Positions 16,161 to 23,251 of a stretch of DNA of 64,000 nucleotides are shown piece after piece. A model generated the notes under the pieces. The model was not told the DNA's origin. It did no database searches and was given only the letters and a program-made list of their open reading frames with translations. The stretch is from positions 1 to 64,000 of the forward strand of contig CBFIBQ010000013.1 in assembly GCA_965660875.1 (NCBI GenBank), given 5' to 3'. This stretch comes from UBA6770 sp965660875. Lineage in GTDB: Bacteria > Bacteroidota > Bacteroidia > Flavobacteriales_G > Salibacteraceae. The translations under genes and the position numbers were made by a program. Positions within the stretch are counted from its first letter, which is position 1. Every line of letters starts with the position of its first letter.

Positions 16161-17295
16161 GTTCTTTTTCGCTTGATCTTGCAGTATTCCATAGCGAAGC
16201 GTCCCAGTCCTTCCAGACGGGCTCGTAGCCAGCTTTAGTTATCATTTCTGCTATTTCTTTTGGGCTTCGGTCATCATCTATTTCAAATTGCTCTAAGGAT
16301 TGAGGTTCAACTGCATAACCACCTGGGTTTGTTTTTGAGCCTGCGCTTGTACTGGTGATTCCCAACTTAATCACATGGTCTCTGAACTTCGGCGCTTCTC
16401 TCGTAGAAAGGCTTAATTCAACTTCCTCATTGAAAATGCGATAGGCACAAATCAACTGAACCAGTTCGCGGTCGCTAATCTCTACTTTAGGTTGCAATTC
16501 TCCTTCGTGTGGACGCAGTCTAGGAAAAGAAATAGAATATTTAGTTTGCCAATAGGTACGCTCTAAATAATCGAGGTGAAGTGCGGTAAAAAAGCTGTCT
16601 ACCCGCCAATCTTCTAAACCTATCAAACTGCCTACACCAATTTTGTGAACTCCTGCCTTGCCCAGTCTATCCGGAGTATCCAGTCGGTAATCGAAATTCG
16701 ATTTTTTTCCTTTCGGGTGATGCTTTTTATAATCTGCCCGATGATAAGTTTCTTGGTAAACCAAAACGGTGTTTAACCCAGAAGGAATCAATTGCTCGTA
16801 TTCGTTTTGGTCTAAGGGCTGCACTTCAATGGCAATATGAGAAAAATGTGACTGTACTAGTTTTATGGCGTTATTCAAGTAGTCTACTCCGACTTTAGTA
16901 TTCGCTTCTCCCGTTACCAACAGTAAATGATCAAAGCCCAGTTCTTTTATTGCTTTTACTTCGTCTAAAATTTCTTTGTCGGTAAGAGTTCTACGCGGTA
17001 TTTTGTTGGTGAAACTGAACCCGCAATAGGTGCAAATGTTTTGACATTCGTTCGATAGGTACATGGGAACATACATCTGAATGGTTTTCCCAAAACGCTT
17101 TTGCGTAAGTTCATGACTCAACTTGGCCATTTGCTCTAAATAAGGAGCCGCTGCAGGTGAGATTAACGCTTTAAAATCTTCAATAGTTCGATTATCTCTA
17201 TTGAGGGCACGCTCTACATCTGTGGAGGTCTTCGAGTAAATCGAAGCTTTGGTAGTATCCCAATCGTACGTATCGAAAAGCGTTTTAAAACTCAT
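16153..17295 (-). CDS. thiH: 2-iminoacetate synthase ThiH (radical SAM)
   Basis: A 380-residue radical SAM enzyme. The iron-sulfur motif C-x3-C-x2-C is CQNICTYC, with Cys84, Cys88 and Cys91. ThiH cleaves tyrosine to give 2-iminoacetate (dehydroglycine) for the thiazole ring, releasing p-cresol. Length matches the family. It starts one base after thiG ends and overlaps thiF at the other end. No thiO (glycine oxidase) is present in the operon, so the window has the tyrosine-dependent, oxygen-sensitive version of this step. Confidence 0.95.
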   Translation of the reverse strand: MSFKTLFDTYDWDTTKASIYSKTSTDVERALNRDNRTIEDFKALISPAAAPYLEQMAKLSHELTQKRFGKTIQMYVPMYLSNECQNICTYCGFSFTNKIPRRTLTDKEILDEVKAIKELGFDHLLLVTGEANTKVGVDYLNNAIKLVQSHFSHIAIEVQPLDQNEYEQLIPSGLNTVLVYQETYHRADYKKHHPKGKKSNFDYRLDTPDRLGKAGVHKIGVGSLIGLEDWRVDSFFTALHLDYLERTYWQTKYSISFPRLRPHEGELQPKVEISDRELVQLICAYRIFNEEVELSLSTREAPKFRDHVIKLGITSTSAGSKTNPGGYAVEPQSLEQFEIDDDRSPKEIAEMITKAGYEPVWKDWDASLWNTARSSEKEHA

Positions 17296-17296
17296 G

Positions 17297-18064
17297 CTAT
17301 AATTCGTCTAAAAATGAGGTTAGTGGACTGCTAGCATTGGCACCTGAACTTACAGCGCCCAATTTAGCTTCGAAAGCCATTCTGCCAGCTTGAGTAGCCA
17401 ATTTGAAAGCCTTTGCCATTTCTATTGGATTATCTGCTACTGCAATGGCGGTATTCACCAAAACGGCATCAGCGCCCAATTCCATAGCTTTTGCTGCGTC
17501 CGACGGCGCACCTATGCCTGCGTCAACTACAACGGGTACATTCGATTGCTCAATGATTATTTCTAAAAAGTCTTGTGTTCTAATACCCTTGTTACTCCCG
17601 ATTGGCGCCCCTAGTGGCATTACCGCCGCAGTCCCAACATCTTCTAGTCGTTTGCACAATACTGGGTCTGCGTGAATGTAAGGCAATACAATGAATCCCA
17701 ATTTGACCAATTCTTCAGCAGCAGTCAAGGTTTCAATAGGGTCGGGGAGTAAGTATTTAGGGTCTGGGTGGATTTCTAACTTTAACCAATTCGTTTCTAA
17801 CGCTTCACGGGCTAATTCAGCAGCGAAAATGGCCTCTTTTGCGGTTCTTACTCCAGAGGTATTCGGTAAAAGTGAAATATGATTAGCCGACAAATGTTGA
17901 AGCATTTTGTCTTGTTCATCATTTAGGTCAACTCGTTTTAGTGCAACCGTTACCAATTCAGAACCAGAAGCCACAATAGCTTCTCCCATATTCTCTGAAG
18001 ACCGAAATTTACCAGTACCAGTAAATAGTCTGCTTTCGAATTGTTTATCAGCTATTTGTAACAT
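17297..18064 (-). CDS. thiG: Thiazole synthase ThiG
   Basis: A 255-residue TIM-barrel enzyme. Lys95 in WLKLEIHPD matches the Schiff-base lysine that binds deoxyxylulose 5-phosphate, and the phosphate-binding glycine segments VVVDAGIGAPSDA and GADAVLVNTAIA are intact. It joins DXP, the ThiS thiocarboxylate and dehydroglycine into the thiazole phosphate. The start overlaps the end of thiE by 17 bases, implying translational coupling. Confidence 0.96.
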   Translation of the reverse strand: MLQIADKQFESRLFTGTGKFRSSENMGEAIVASGSELVTVALKRVDLNDEQDKMLQHLSANHISLLPNTSGVRTAKEAIFAAELAREALETNWLKLEIHPDPKYLLPDPIETLTAAEELVKLGFIVLPYIHADPVLCKRLEDVGTAAVMPLGAPIGSNKGIRTQDFLEIIIEQSNVPVVVDAGIGAPSDAAKAMELGADAVLVNTAIAVADNPIEMAKAFKLATQAGRMAFEAKLGAVSSGANASSPLTSFLDEL

Positions 18065-18704
18065 TCACTTGTTGTTTTGTCGTTTTCAATTCATCGTGAA
18101 ATTCCTGAACACGTTCAGACCAATTTTCGGATTGGATGACGGCTCCTGAAACCGCAATTCCAAATACCCCTATTTCAGTAATCGCTTTTACATCTGTTGG
18201 CTGAATTCCACCAATGGCAATTATCGGAATCTGAATGTTTTTCTCTCGCATTTGGTCTAAAATCAATGTGTATCCTTTAACTCCTAGCTCTGGACTTAGC
18301 TTTTGTTTGGTTGTCGTAAAACGATAAGGGCCAAGTCCTATGTAATCAGCGCCAGCTTCATAAGCTGCATATACATCTTCAATGGTGTTGCATGTAGCTC
18401 CGATTATTAATTTGCCTCCAGCTAATGCTTTCGCTGATGCTAAAGGCATGTCTTCTTTGCCAAGGTGACAAGCATCTGCATTGCACTGAATGGCAACATC
18501 TAAATGGTCGTTGATACACAGTTTCACTCCGTATTCTAAGGTTATGATTCTAGCTTCTTTGGCTAGTTCTTTAATTTCTTCTTTGCTTTTTGCTTTTATA
18601 CGCACCTGTATCCACTCAATTCCAGCCTCACAAGCCTTTTTAACTTGCTCAAGCTGCTCGGAAGCATCATCTGAATGTGTTATAAAATGTAGGTTATTAG
18701 TCAT
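18048..18704 (-). CDS. thiE: Thiamine-phosphate synthase ThiE
   Basis: A 218-residue TIM-barrel protein. Key segments are WIQVRIKAKS near the N-terminus (pyrophosphate binding), LGKEDMPL, GLGPYRFTTTK and the phosphate-binding IPIIAIGGI. It condenses HMP-PP with thiazole phosphate to give thiamin phosphate. This is the more canonical of the two ThiE-like proteins in the operon, since the other lacks several of these residues. It sits between thiD (six-base gap) and thiG (overlap). Confidence 0.92.
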   Translation of the reverse strand: MTNNLHFITHSDDASEQLEQVKKACEAGIEWIQVRIKAKSKEEIKELAKEARIITLEYGVKLCINDHLDVAIQCNADACHLGKEDMPLASAKALAGGKLIIGATCNTIEDVYAAYEAGADYIGLGPYRFTTTKQKLSPELGVKGYTLILDQMREKNIQIPIIAIGGIQPTDVKAITEIGVFGIAVSGAVIQSENWSERVQEFHDELKTTKQQVNVTNS

Positions 18705-18710
18705 ATCTTT

Positions 18711-19475
18711 TTATTGATAGTGATAGGCTAGAAGCGACTTGTTGCTCTTTAATGCCCGTTCTATGTAGCGTTTACTTTTTAGCAATGCTTGATGCAACGG
18801 ATATTCTAATGCTAAATGGCAGGCCAATGCGGTAGAAAATATGCATCCAGAACCGTGTTTTTCGGAGTAAGTCCCAGGCTTTGGATTTAGCTTTATTATT
18901 CCGTTTTCATCTGCAAAATAATCCACACCCAATTGGTCTTCTTGACTACTACCTGGATGTCCTCCTGTCAAATAAACTTTCGTGTACTTTGAAAGATGTG
19001 ATAACTGTTCATTTATCGATTTTTTATTTGACAACAAGCTCAACTCCTTTGAGTTAGGGGTAATTATATCAACTCTTGATATAATATGCGATATGTCTGA
19101 ATGAGCTTCATAATCAAAGAAAACAGTATTATCACTACCGCTTATAACTGGGTCCCAAATTACTTGAGCTTTTGGCCACGACCTTTTAACACCTTCAAGA
19201 ATAAGTTCGAGCATAGCGGGGTGTTCGACAATGCCAATTTTTATTGTTTTAAAACGACAATGTGCTATACTATTAATTTGCGCTCTCAAATAGTCAAAGG
19301 TTAGCCAGTCCACACTCAGTACTTTATTCTCGCGTTGCACTGTATTTGCCGTTAGCACGGACATTCCATAACAACGCAGACGTTCTGTTGTTTTGATATC
19401 GGCCAAAACACCAGCTCCACCAGTAGGGTCAAACCCGCCAATGGTCAAAACGTATGGTCGTGCTGGTCTTAGCAT
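18711..19475 (-). CDS. thiD: Hydroxymethylpyrimidine / phosphomethylpyrimidine kinase ThiD
   Basis: A 254-residue ribokinase-fold enzyme. GGFDPTGGAGVLADIK at the N-terminus and HGSGCIFSTALA near the C-terminus are the substrate and anion-hole motifs of ThiD (the usual form is HGTGC). It phosphorylates HMP to HMP-P and HMP-PP. The start overlaps the ThiE-like gene's end by seven bases. There is no fusion to ThiE, unlike some plant and bacterial forms. Confidence 0.93.
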   Translation of the reverse strand: MLRPARPYVLTIGGFDPTGGAGVLADIKTTERLRCYGMSVLTANTVQRENKVLSVDWLTFDYLRAQINSIAHCRFKTIKIGIVEHPAMLELILEGVKRSWPKAQVIWDPVISGSDNTVFFDYEAHSDISHIISRVDIITPNSKELSLLSNKKSINEQLSHLSKYTKVYLTGGHPGSSQEDQLGVDYFADENGIIKLNPKPGTYSEKHGSGCIFSTALACHLALEYPLHQALLKSKRYIERALKSNKSLLAYHYQ

Positions 19476-20059
19476 ACTTCTGCTTTTTCTTGAATCGCTT
19501 TTTGAATCGATTTAAAGTTCTCTAAAGGACTATTTCCAATATGCCAGATAGCGCCCAATGCAGCAGCACCATTAAAATTCAGTTCTTTCGCATTGACTAT
19601 GGTGTTCTGGTCGATACCACCAAGAGCTATAACCCGAGTGCTGCGTTCTTTTGGAATTCGATATAACTCTGGGTTTGCAGCGTAATTTTCTTTAGAAATA
19701 CTTTCAAAAATTGGACTTAAAGTACACGATTCGATCTTTCCGTCAATTTGTTCAAATTCCGTCAGGCTATGCACTGAAACCGAATCGCAGGGCTGCACTT
19801 CGCCTTGAATTGAAGCAAACTTGAATTGTAAATGCAGCTTACAGTCAAATTGCTTCGCCAGTTCACGATGATAGTGAACGTAAATTCTACTCCTATATTT
19901 TTCTGGAATAGAGGAGAGGTACACCTTGAGTTCACTTATACTGGCATCAGGCTTACGAACGTGAAACCGATCAAGCCCAGCGTCTAACAGCTCAACAACG
20001 TGGTCTGTTTCGTTCGGATAAGTTCCTTCGTGAGAAAATATGGCTATTTCAAAAGGCAT
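19469..20059 (-). CDS. Second ThiE/TenI-like protein
   Basis: A 196-residue protein resembling a short thiamine-phosphate synthase: FHVRKPDAS takes the place of the usual H-x-R-x-K pyrophosphate segment, and TRVIALGGIDQNTI and FNGAAALGAIW are the phosphate-binding loops. The central G-x-G-P-x-x-x-T-x-T-K loop of true ThiE is replaced by TLSPIFESISKENY. Similar second copies occur in thiamin operons of other Bacteroidota. It may be a TenI-like thiazole tautomerase, which would be needed beside ThiG, or a divergent synthase. It is one base downstream of thiC. Confidence 0.8.
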   Translation of the reverse strand: MPFEIAIFSHEGTYPNETDHVVELLDAGLDRFHVRKPDASISELKVYLSSIPEKYRSRIYVHYHRELAKQFDCKLHLQFKFASIQGEVQPCDSVSVHSLTEFEQIDGKIESCTLSPIFESISKENYAANPELYRIPKERSTRVIALGGIDQNTIVNAKELNFNGAAALGAIWHIGNSPLENFKSIQKAIQEKAEVC

Positions 20060-20060
20060 A

Positions 20061-21920
20061 TTATAGATAAAGTTCGCTTCCTTTTTTCTTAAAGGTTTCG
20101 CTCATTTCAGCCATGCCTTCTTCCAGTGCTTTTGCTTCGTCCTGAACGCCTTTGTCTTCAGCGTATTTTCTTACATCTTGAGTAATTTTCATACTGCAGA
20201 AATGAGGGCCACACATAGAGCAGAAATGCGCAATTTTAGCGCCTTCAGCAGGTAGTGTTTCATCGTGATATTCCCGAGCTGTATCTGGATCTAGCGACAA
20301 GTTGAACTGGTCTTCCCAGCGGAATTCAAAACGCGCTTTACTCAGTGCATTGTCTCGGTGCTGAGCCCCCGGGTGTCCTTTTGCCAAATCCGCAGCATGA
20401 GCAGCCAATTTGTACGTGATTACACCGTCCTTGACGTCTTTTTTGTTTGGTAGTCCCAAATGTTCTTTCGGAGTAACGTAACACAACATTGCAGTTCCGA
20501 ACCAACCAATCATTGCTGCGCCAATGGCAGAAGTAATGTGATCATAACCCGGTGCTATGTCTGTAGTCAACGGTCCCAATGTATAAAAAGGTGCTTCTCC
20601 ACATACTTCTAACTGCTTGTCCATGTTTTCCTTAATCATGTGCATGGGCACGTGACCTGGGCCTTCAATCATGGTTTGAACATCGTGTTTCCAAGCGATT
20701 TTTGTCAATTCACCAAGCGTTTCTAACTCTCCGAATTGCGCTGCGTCGTTAGCATCAGCAATACTTCCTGGACGCAAGCCATCTCCCAGTGAGAATGCAA
20801 CATCATAAGCCTTCATAATCTCGCATATCTCTTCGAAATGGGTGTACAAGAAATTTTCTTTGTGATGTGCCAAACACCATTTGGCCATAATGGACCCACC
20901 GCGAGAAACGATTCCAGTTACGCGTTTAGCGGTAAGTGGAACGTATCTCAATAGCACTCCTGCGTGAATGGTAAAGTAATCTACGCCTTGTTCTGCTTGT
21001 TCAATTAACGTGTCCCGGTACAACTCCCATGTAAGGTCTTCTGCCTTTCCGTTTACTTTTTCTAAAGCTTGATAAATCGGAACCGTTCCGATTGGAACGG
21101 GTGAGTTACGGATAATCCACTCGCGTGTTTCGTGAATGTTAGCACCCGTACTTAAATCCATGATGTTATCTGCACCCCAACGGCAAGCCCACACAGCTTT
21201 TTCAACTTCTTCTTCAATACTTGAAGAAACGGCCGAATTGCCAATGTTGGCGTTGATTTTCACTAAGAAATTACGACCAATAATCATGGGTTCGCTTTCT
21301 GGGTGATTGATATTATTTGGGATAATTGCGCGTCCTGCAGCAATTTCGTCTCTTACAAACTCAGGAGTAATCCTTCCTTTAGGCGTATTTGCACCAAAGC
21401 TTTGACCAGGATGCTGCATATTCATTTCAGTAACTTGCTCCATGCGCTGATTTTCACGAATGGCAATGTATTCCATTTCCGGAGTAATGATTCCTTTGCG
21501 GGCATAATGCAGTTGAGATACGTTTTTGCCTTTTTTAGCTCGTAAAGGATTCTTGATATGCTCAAAACGCAAATGGTCTAAAGAAGCATCGTTAAATCGT
21601 TCTTGACCGTACTCAGAAGTTTGTCCGCTAAGTTCTTCAACGTCGCCGCGCTTTTTAATCCATTCCTCTCGCAAACGAGGTAGTCCTTTTTTAATGTCAA
21701 TATCAACTGTTGGATCTGTGTATGGCCCACTCGTATCGTAAACAGTTACCGAAGGATTCGGTGTTTTATTGTTATTGAATTTGTCGTGCGTATCATCCAA
21801 TGATATTTCTCGCATAGCGACTTTTACATCGTGCATTTCGCCGCGTACGAATACTTTTTTTGAGCAAGGGAAGGGCTCACGGCTGATTACTTCTTCTTTT
21901 GGTGCATTGTCTTTCTTCAT
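20061..21920 (-). CDS. thiC: Phosphomethylpyrimidine synthase ThiC
   Basis: A 619-residue radical SAM enzyme that rearranges aminoimidazole ribotide to HMP phosphate. The unusual C-terminal cluster motif C-x2-C-x4-C is seen as CSMCGPHFC at Cys567, Cys570 and Cys575. Other invariant blocks include IEGPGHVPMHMI and GPLTTDIAPGYDHITSAIG. It has the N-terminal ThiC-associated domain (MKKDNAPKEEV... onwards), so it is full length. It follows thiS by three bases and is under the same riboswitch. Confidence 0.97.
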   Translation of the reverse strand: MKKDNAPKEEVISREPFPCSKKVFVRGEMHDVKVAMREISLDDTHDKFNNNKTPNPSVTVYDTSGPYTDPTVDIDIKKGLPRLREEWIKKRGDVEELSGQTSEYGQERFNDASLDHLRFEHIKNPLRAKKGKNVSQLHYARKGIITPEMEYIAIRENQRMEQVTEMNMQHPGQSFGANTPKGRITPEFVRDEIAAGRAIIPNNINHPESEPMIIGRNFLVKINANIGNSAVSSSIEEEVEKAVWACRWGADNIMDLSTGANIHETREWIIRNSPVPIGTVPIYQALEKVNGKAEDLTWELYRDTLIEQAEQGVDYFTIHAGVLLRYVPLTAKRVTGIVSRGGSIMAKWCLAHHKENFLYTHFEEICEIMKAYDVAFSLGDGLRPGSIADANDAAQFGELETLGELTKIAWKHDVQTMIEGPGHVPMHMIKENMDKQLEVCGEAPFYTLGPLTTDIAPGYDHITSAIGAAMIGWFGTAMLCYVTPKEHLGLPNKKDVKDGVITYKLAAHAADLAKGHPGAQHRDNALSKARFEFRWEDQFNLSLDPDTAREYHDETLPAEGAKIAHFCSMCGPHFCSMKITQDVRKYAEDKGVQDEAKALEEGMAEMSETFKKKGSELYL

Positions 21921-21923
21921 AAT

Positions 21924-22127
21924 TTATCCTCCTTGAGTAGCTTTTATTATCGTGATTTTATCGTTGTTCGAAAGGGTAGTGCTCGTCCAGTTAGACTTTG
22001 ATACTACCTTGTTATTCACGGCAATCGCAATACCTTTTTGTTCGGTCAAATTCAATTGATTGAGCAAGTCATTCAGTTGACAGCCATCATTCAATTGTTT
22101 TGCGGAATTATTTACGATTACCTCCAT
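21924..22127 (-). CDS. thiS: Sulfur carrier protein ThiS
   Basis: A 67-residue ubiquitin-fold protein ending in Gly-Gly, the residue pair adenylated by ThiF and converted to the thiocarboxylate that gives thiazole its sulfur. It starts with EVIVNN and has the usual length. It is the first gene of the operon, with its ATG about 50 bases after the riboswitch aptamer. A Shine-Dalgarno sequence is not obvious. Confidence 0.93.
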   Translation of the reverse strand: MEVIVNNSAKQLNDGCQLNDLLNQLNLTEQKGIAIAVNNKVVSKSNWTSTTLSNNDKITIIKATQGG

Positions 22128-22146
22128 TTACTTCTTACTAATTTTA

Positions 22147-22255
22147 ATGGAGGGAGCTGCGAAAGCATTGCAGCATTTGACTTTTCCCTCCGTCGGTACT
22201 AACCGAATCAAGTTATAAGGGTATTTCTCAGTCGCAAAACGACACCCCTAAAGTC
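22147..22255 (-). promoter_or_regulatory. TPP riboswitch (THI box) with expression platform
   Basis: On the minus strand the aptamer runs from 22255 to 22179. Its ends GACTTT (22255-22250) and AAAGTC (22184-22179) pair as P1. It contains the conserved GGGGTG, the CTGAGAAATACCC block and the ACTTGAT...GTTAGTACC...GGAGGGAA block, which are the TPP-binding elements. Downstream is a hairpin GCTGC-loop-GCAGC and then TCCCTCC (22155-22149), which is perfectly complementary to the aptamer's GGAGGGA (22191-22185). It is placed to control thiS and the whole thi operon. No U-run terminator is visible, so control is probably translational or through this alternative pairing. Confidence 0.93.
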
Positions 22256-22261
22256 TTTGCC

Positions 22262-22269
22262 CAAATGTA
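22262..22269 (-). promoter_or_regulatory. Promoter -7 box TACATTTG of the thi operon
   Basis: Minus-strand TACATTTG fits TAnnTTTG and ends seven bases before the first base of riboswitch stem P1. The transcript would therefore begin almost exactly with the aptamer. The -33 element is weak. The rest of the murQ-thiS gap shows no gene. Confidence 0.7.
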
Positions 22270-22367
22270 GAATAAAGCTTTTGATTTTTGCGGTGAATGG
22301 TTGTTAAATGTTTTGAGTAGGTATATCTGCGATCAGTCTTCGGAGAAACTATGCCTGTTGACTGATT

Positions 22368-23180
22368 TCAATTTTTTACCGATTCGACAGCCTTCCGAAC
22401 ACTTCCGTGTTTCTCTAGCAATGCAGCAGCTTCCTTGTAGTCTAGTCCGGTTCCTTCCATAACCATTTTAGTGCCGCGATCTACTAATTTATCGTTACTC
22501 AATTGCATGTCCACCATGCGGTTCCCTTTTACGTGGCCCAATTGAATCATACAAGCAGTAGATATCATATTAAGTACGAGCTTTTGAGCAGTTCCAGATT
22601 TCATTCGAGTACTTCCGGTAACGAATTCTGGACCAACAACCACCTCGATAGGGTAATCTGAAACTTTGCTTATAGGTGAGTTTGGGTTACAAGTAATACA
22701 ACCAGTTGGTATGTTATTCTCTTGACAAGTTTTTAATGCTCCAATAATGTATGGAGTAGTGCCGCTAGCCGCAATTCCAATGACAAAATCGTTAGTTGAA
22801 ATGTTGTTTTCAGATAAATCTTTCCAGCCTTGCTCAGTGTCGTCTTCAGCAAACTCTACTGCCTTGCGAATGGCGGAATCCCCGCCAGCAATAAGTCCGA
22901 TTACTAGGTTGTGGTCTACACCAAAGGTTGGTGGGCATTCAGAAGCGTCGACTATACCTAAACGACCACTGGTGCCAGCACCCATATAGAATAATCGCCC
23001 ACCTTTTTTGAGTTGTTCGGTTGCTTTTCTAATCAATTTTTCAATGCTATCTACCTCTTTTGCAATGGCTTGTGGTACGGTATGGTCTTCCTGGTTAATC
23101 CCAGTAATAAGTTGTTTAATCGAAAGTTGTTCTAGATTGTCGTGGTTAGAAGTTGATTCTGTAATTCTGTCGTTTGCCAT
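22368..23180 (-). CDS. murQ: N-acetylmuramic acid 6-phosphate etherase MurQ
   Basis: A 270-residue SIS-domain enzyme that cleaves the lactyl ether of MurNAc-6-P to give GlcNAc-6-P, recycling peptidoglycan. Sugar-phosphate-binding motifs are MGAGTSGRLG, DASECPPTFG, AASGTTPYI and VVGPEFVTGSTRMKSGTAQK, all intact. The C-terminal helical tail is present. It is slightly shorter than the Escherichia coli enzyme. No PTS or anhydro-MurNAc kinase gene is adjacent. Divergent from the subtilase gene. Confidence 0.95.
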   Translation of the reverse strand: MANDRITESTSNHDNLEQLSIKQLITGINQEDHTVPQAIAKEVDSIEKLIRKATEQLKKGGRLFYMGAGTSGRLGIVDASECPPTFGVDHNLVIGLIAGGDSAIRKAVEFAEDDTEQGWKDLSENNISTNDFVIGIAASGTTPYIIGALKTCQENNIPTGCITCNPNSPISKVSDYPIEVVVGPEFVTGSTRMKSGTAQKLVLNMISTACMIQLGHVKGNRMVDMQLSNDKLVDRGTKMVMEGTGLDYKEAAALLEKHGSVRKAVESVKN

Positions 23181-23203
23181 AAGTGTTCAATTTCTTTCGA
23201 AAT

Positions 23204-23211
23204 CAAAGTTA
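23204..23211 (-). promoter_or_regulatory. Candidate -7 box TAACTTTG for murQ
   Basis: Minus-strand TAACTTTG matches the -7 consensus and sits 23 bases before the murQ ATG. No clear -33 TTTG was found upstream. Confidence 0.45.
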
Positions 23212-23251
23212 GAATACCCTTACTTTTAGCATCCGATTCTAAAAATACTTT

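Noticed and set aside
22260..22367. Possible small gene between the thi promoter and murQ
   Set aside because: No open frame with coding character; only the promoter region and AT-rich sequence are visible.
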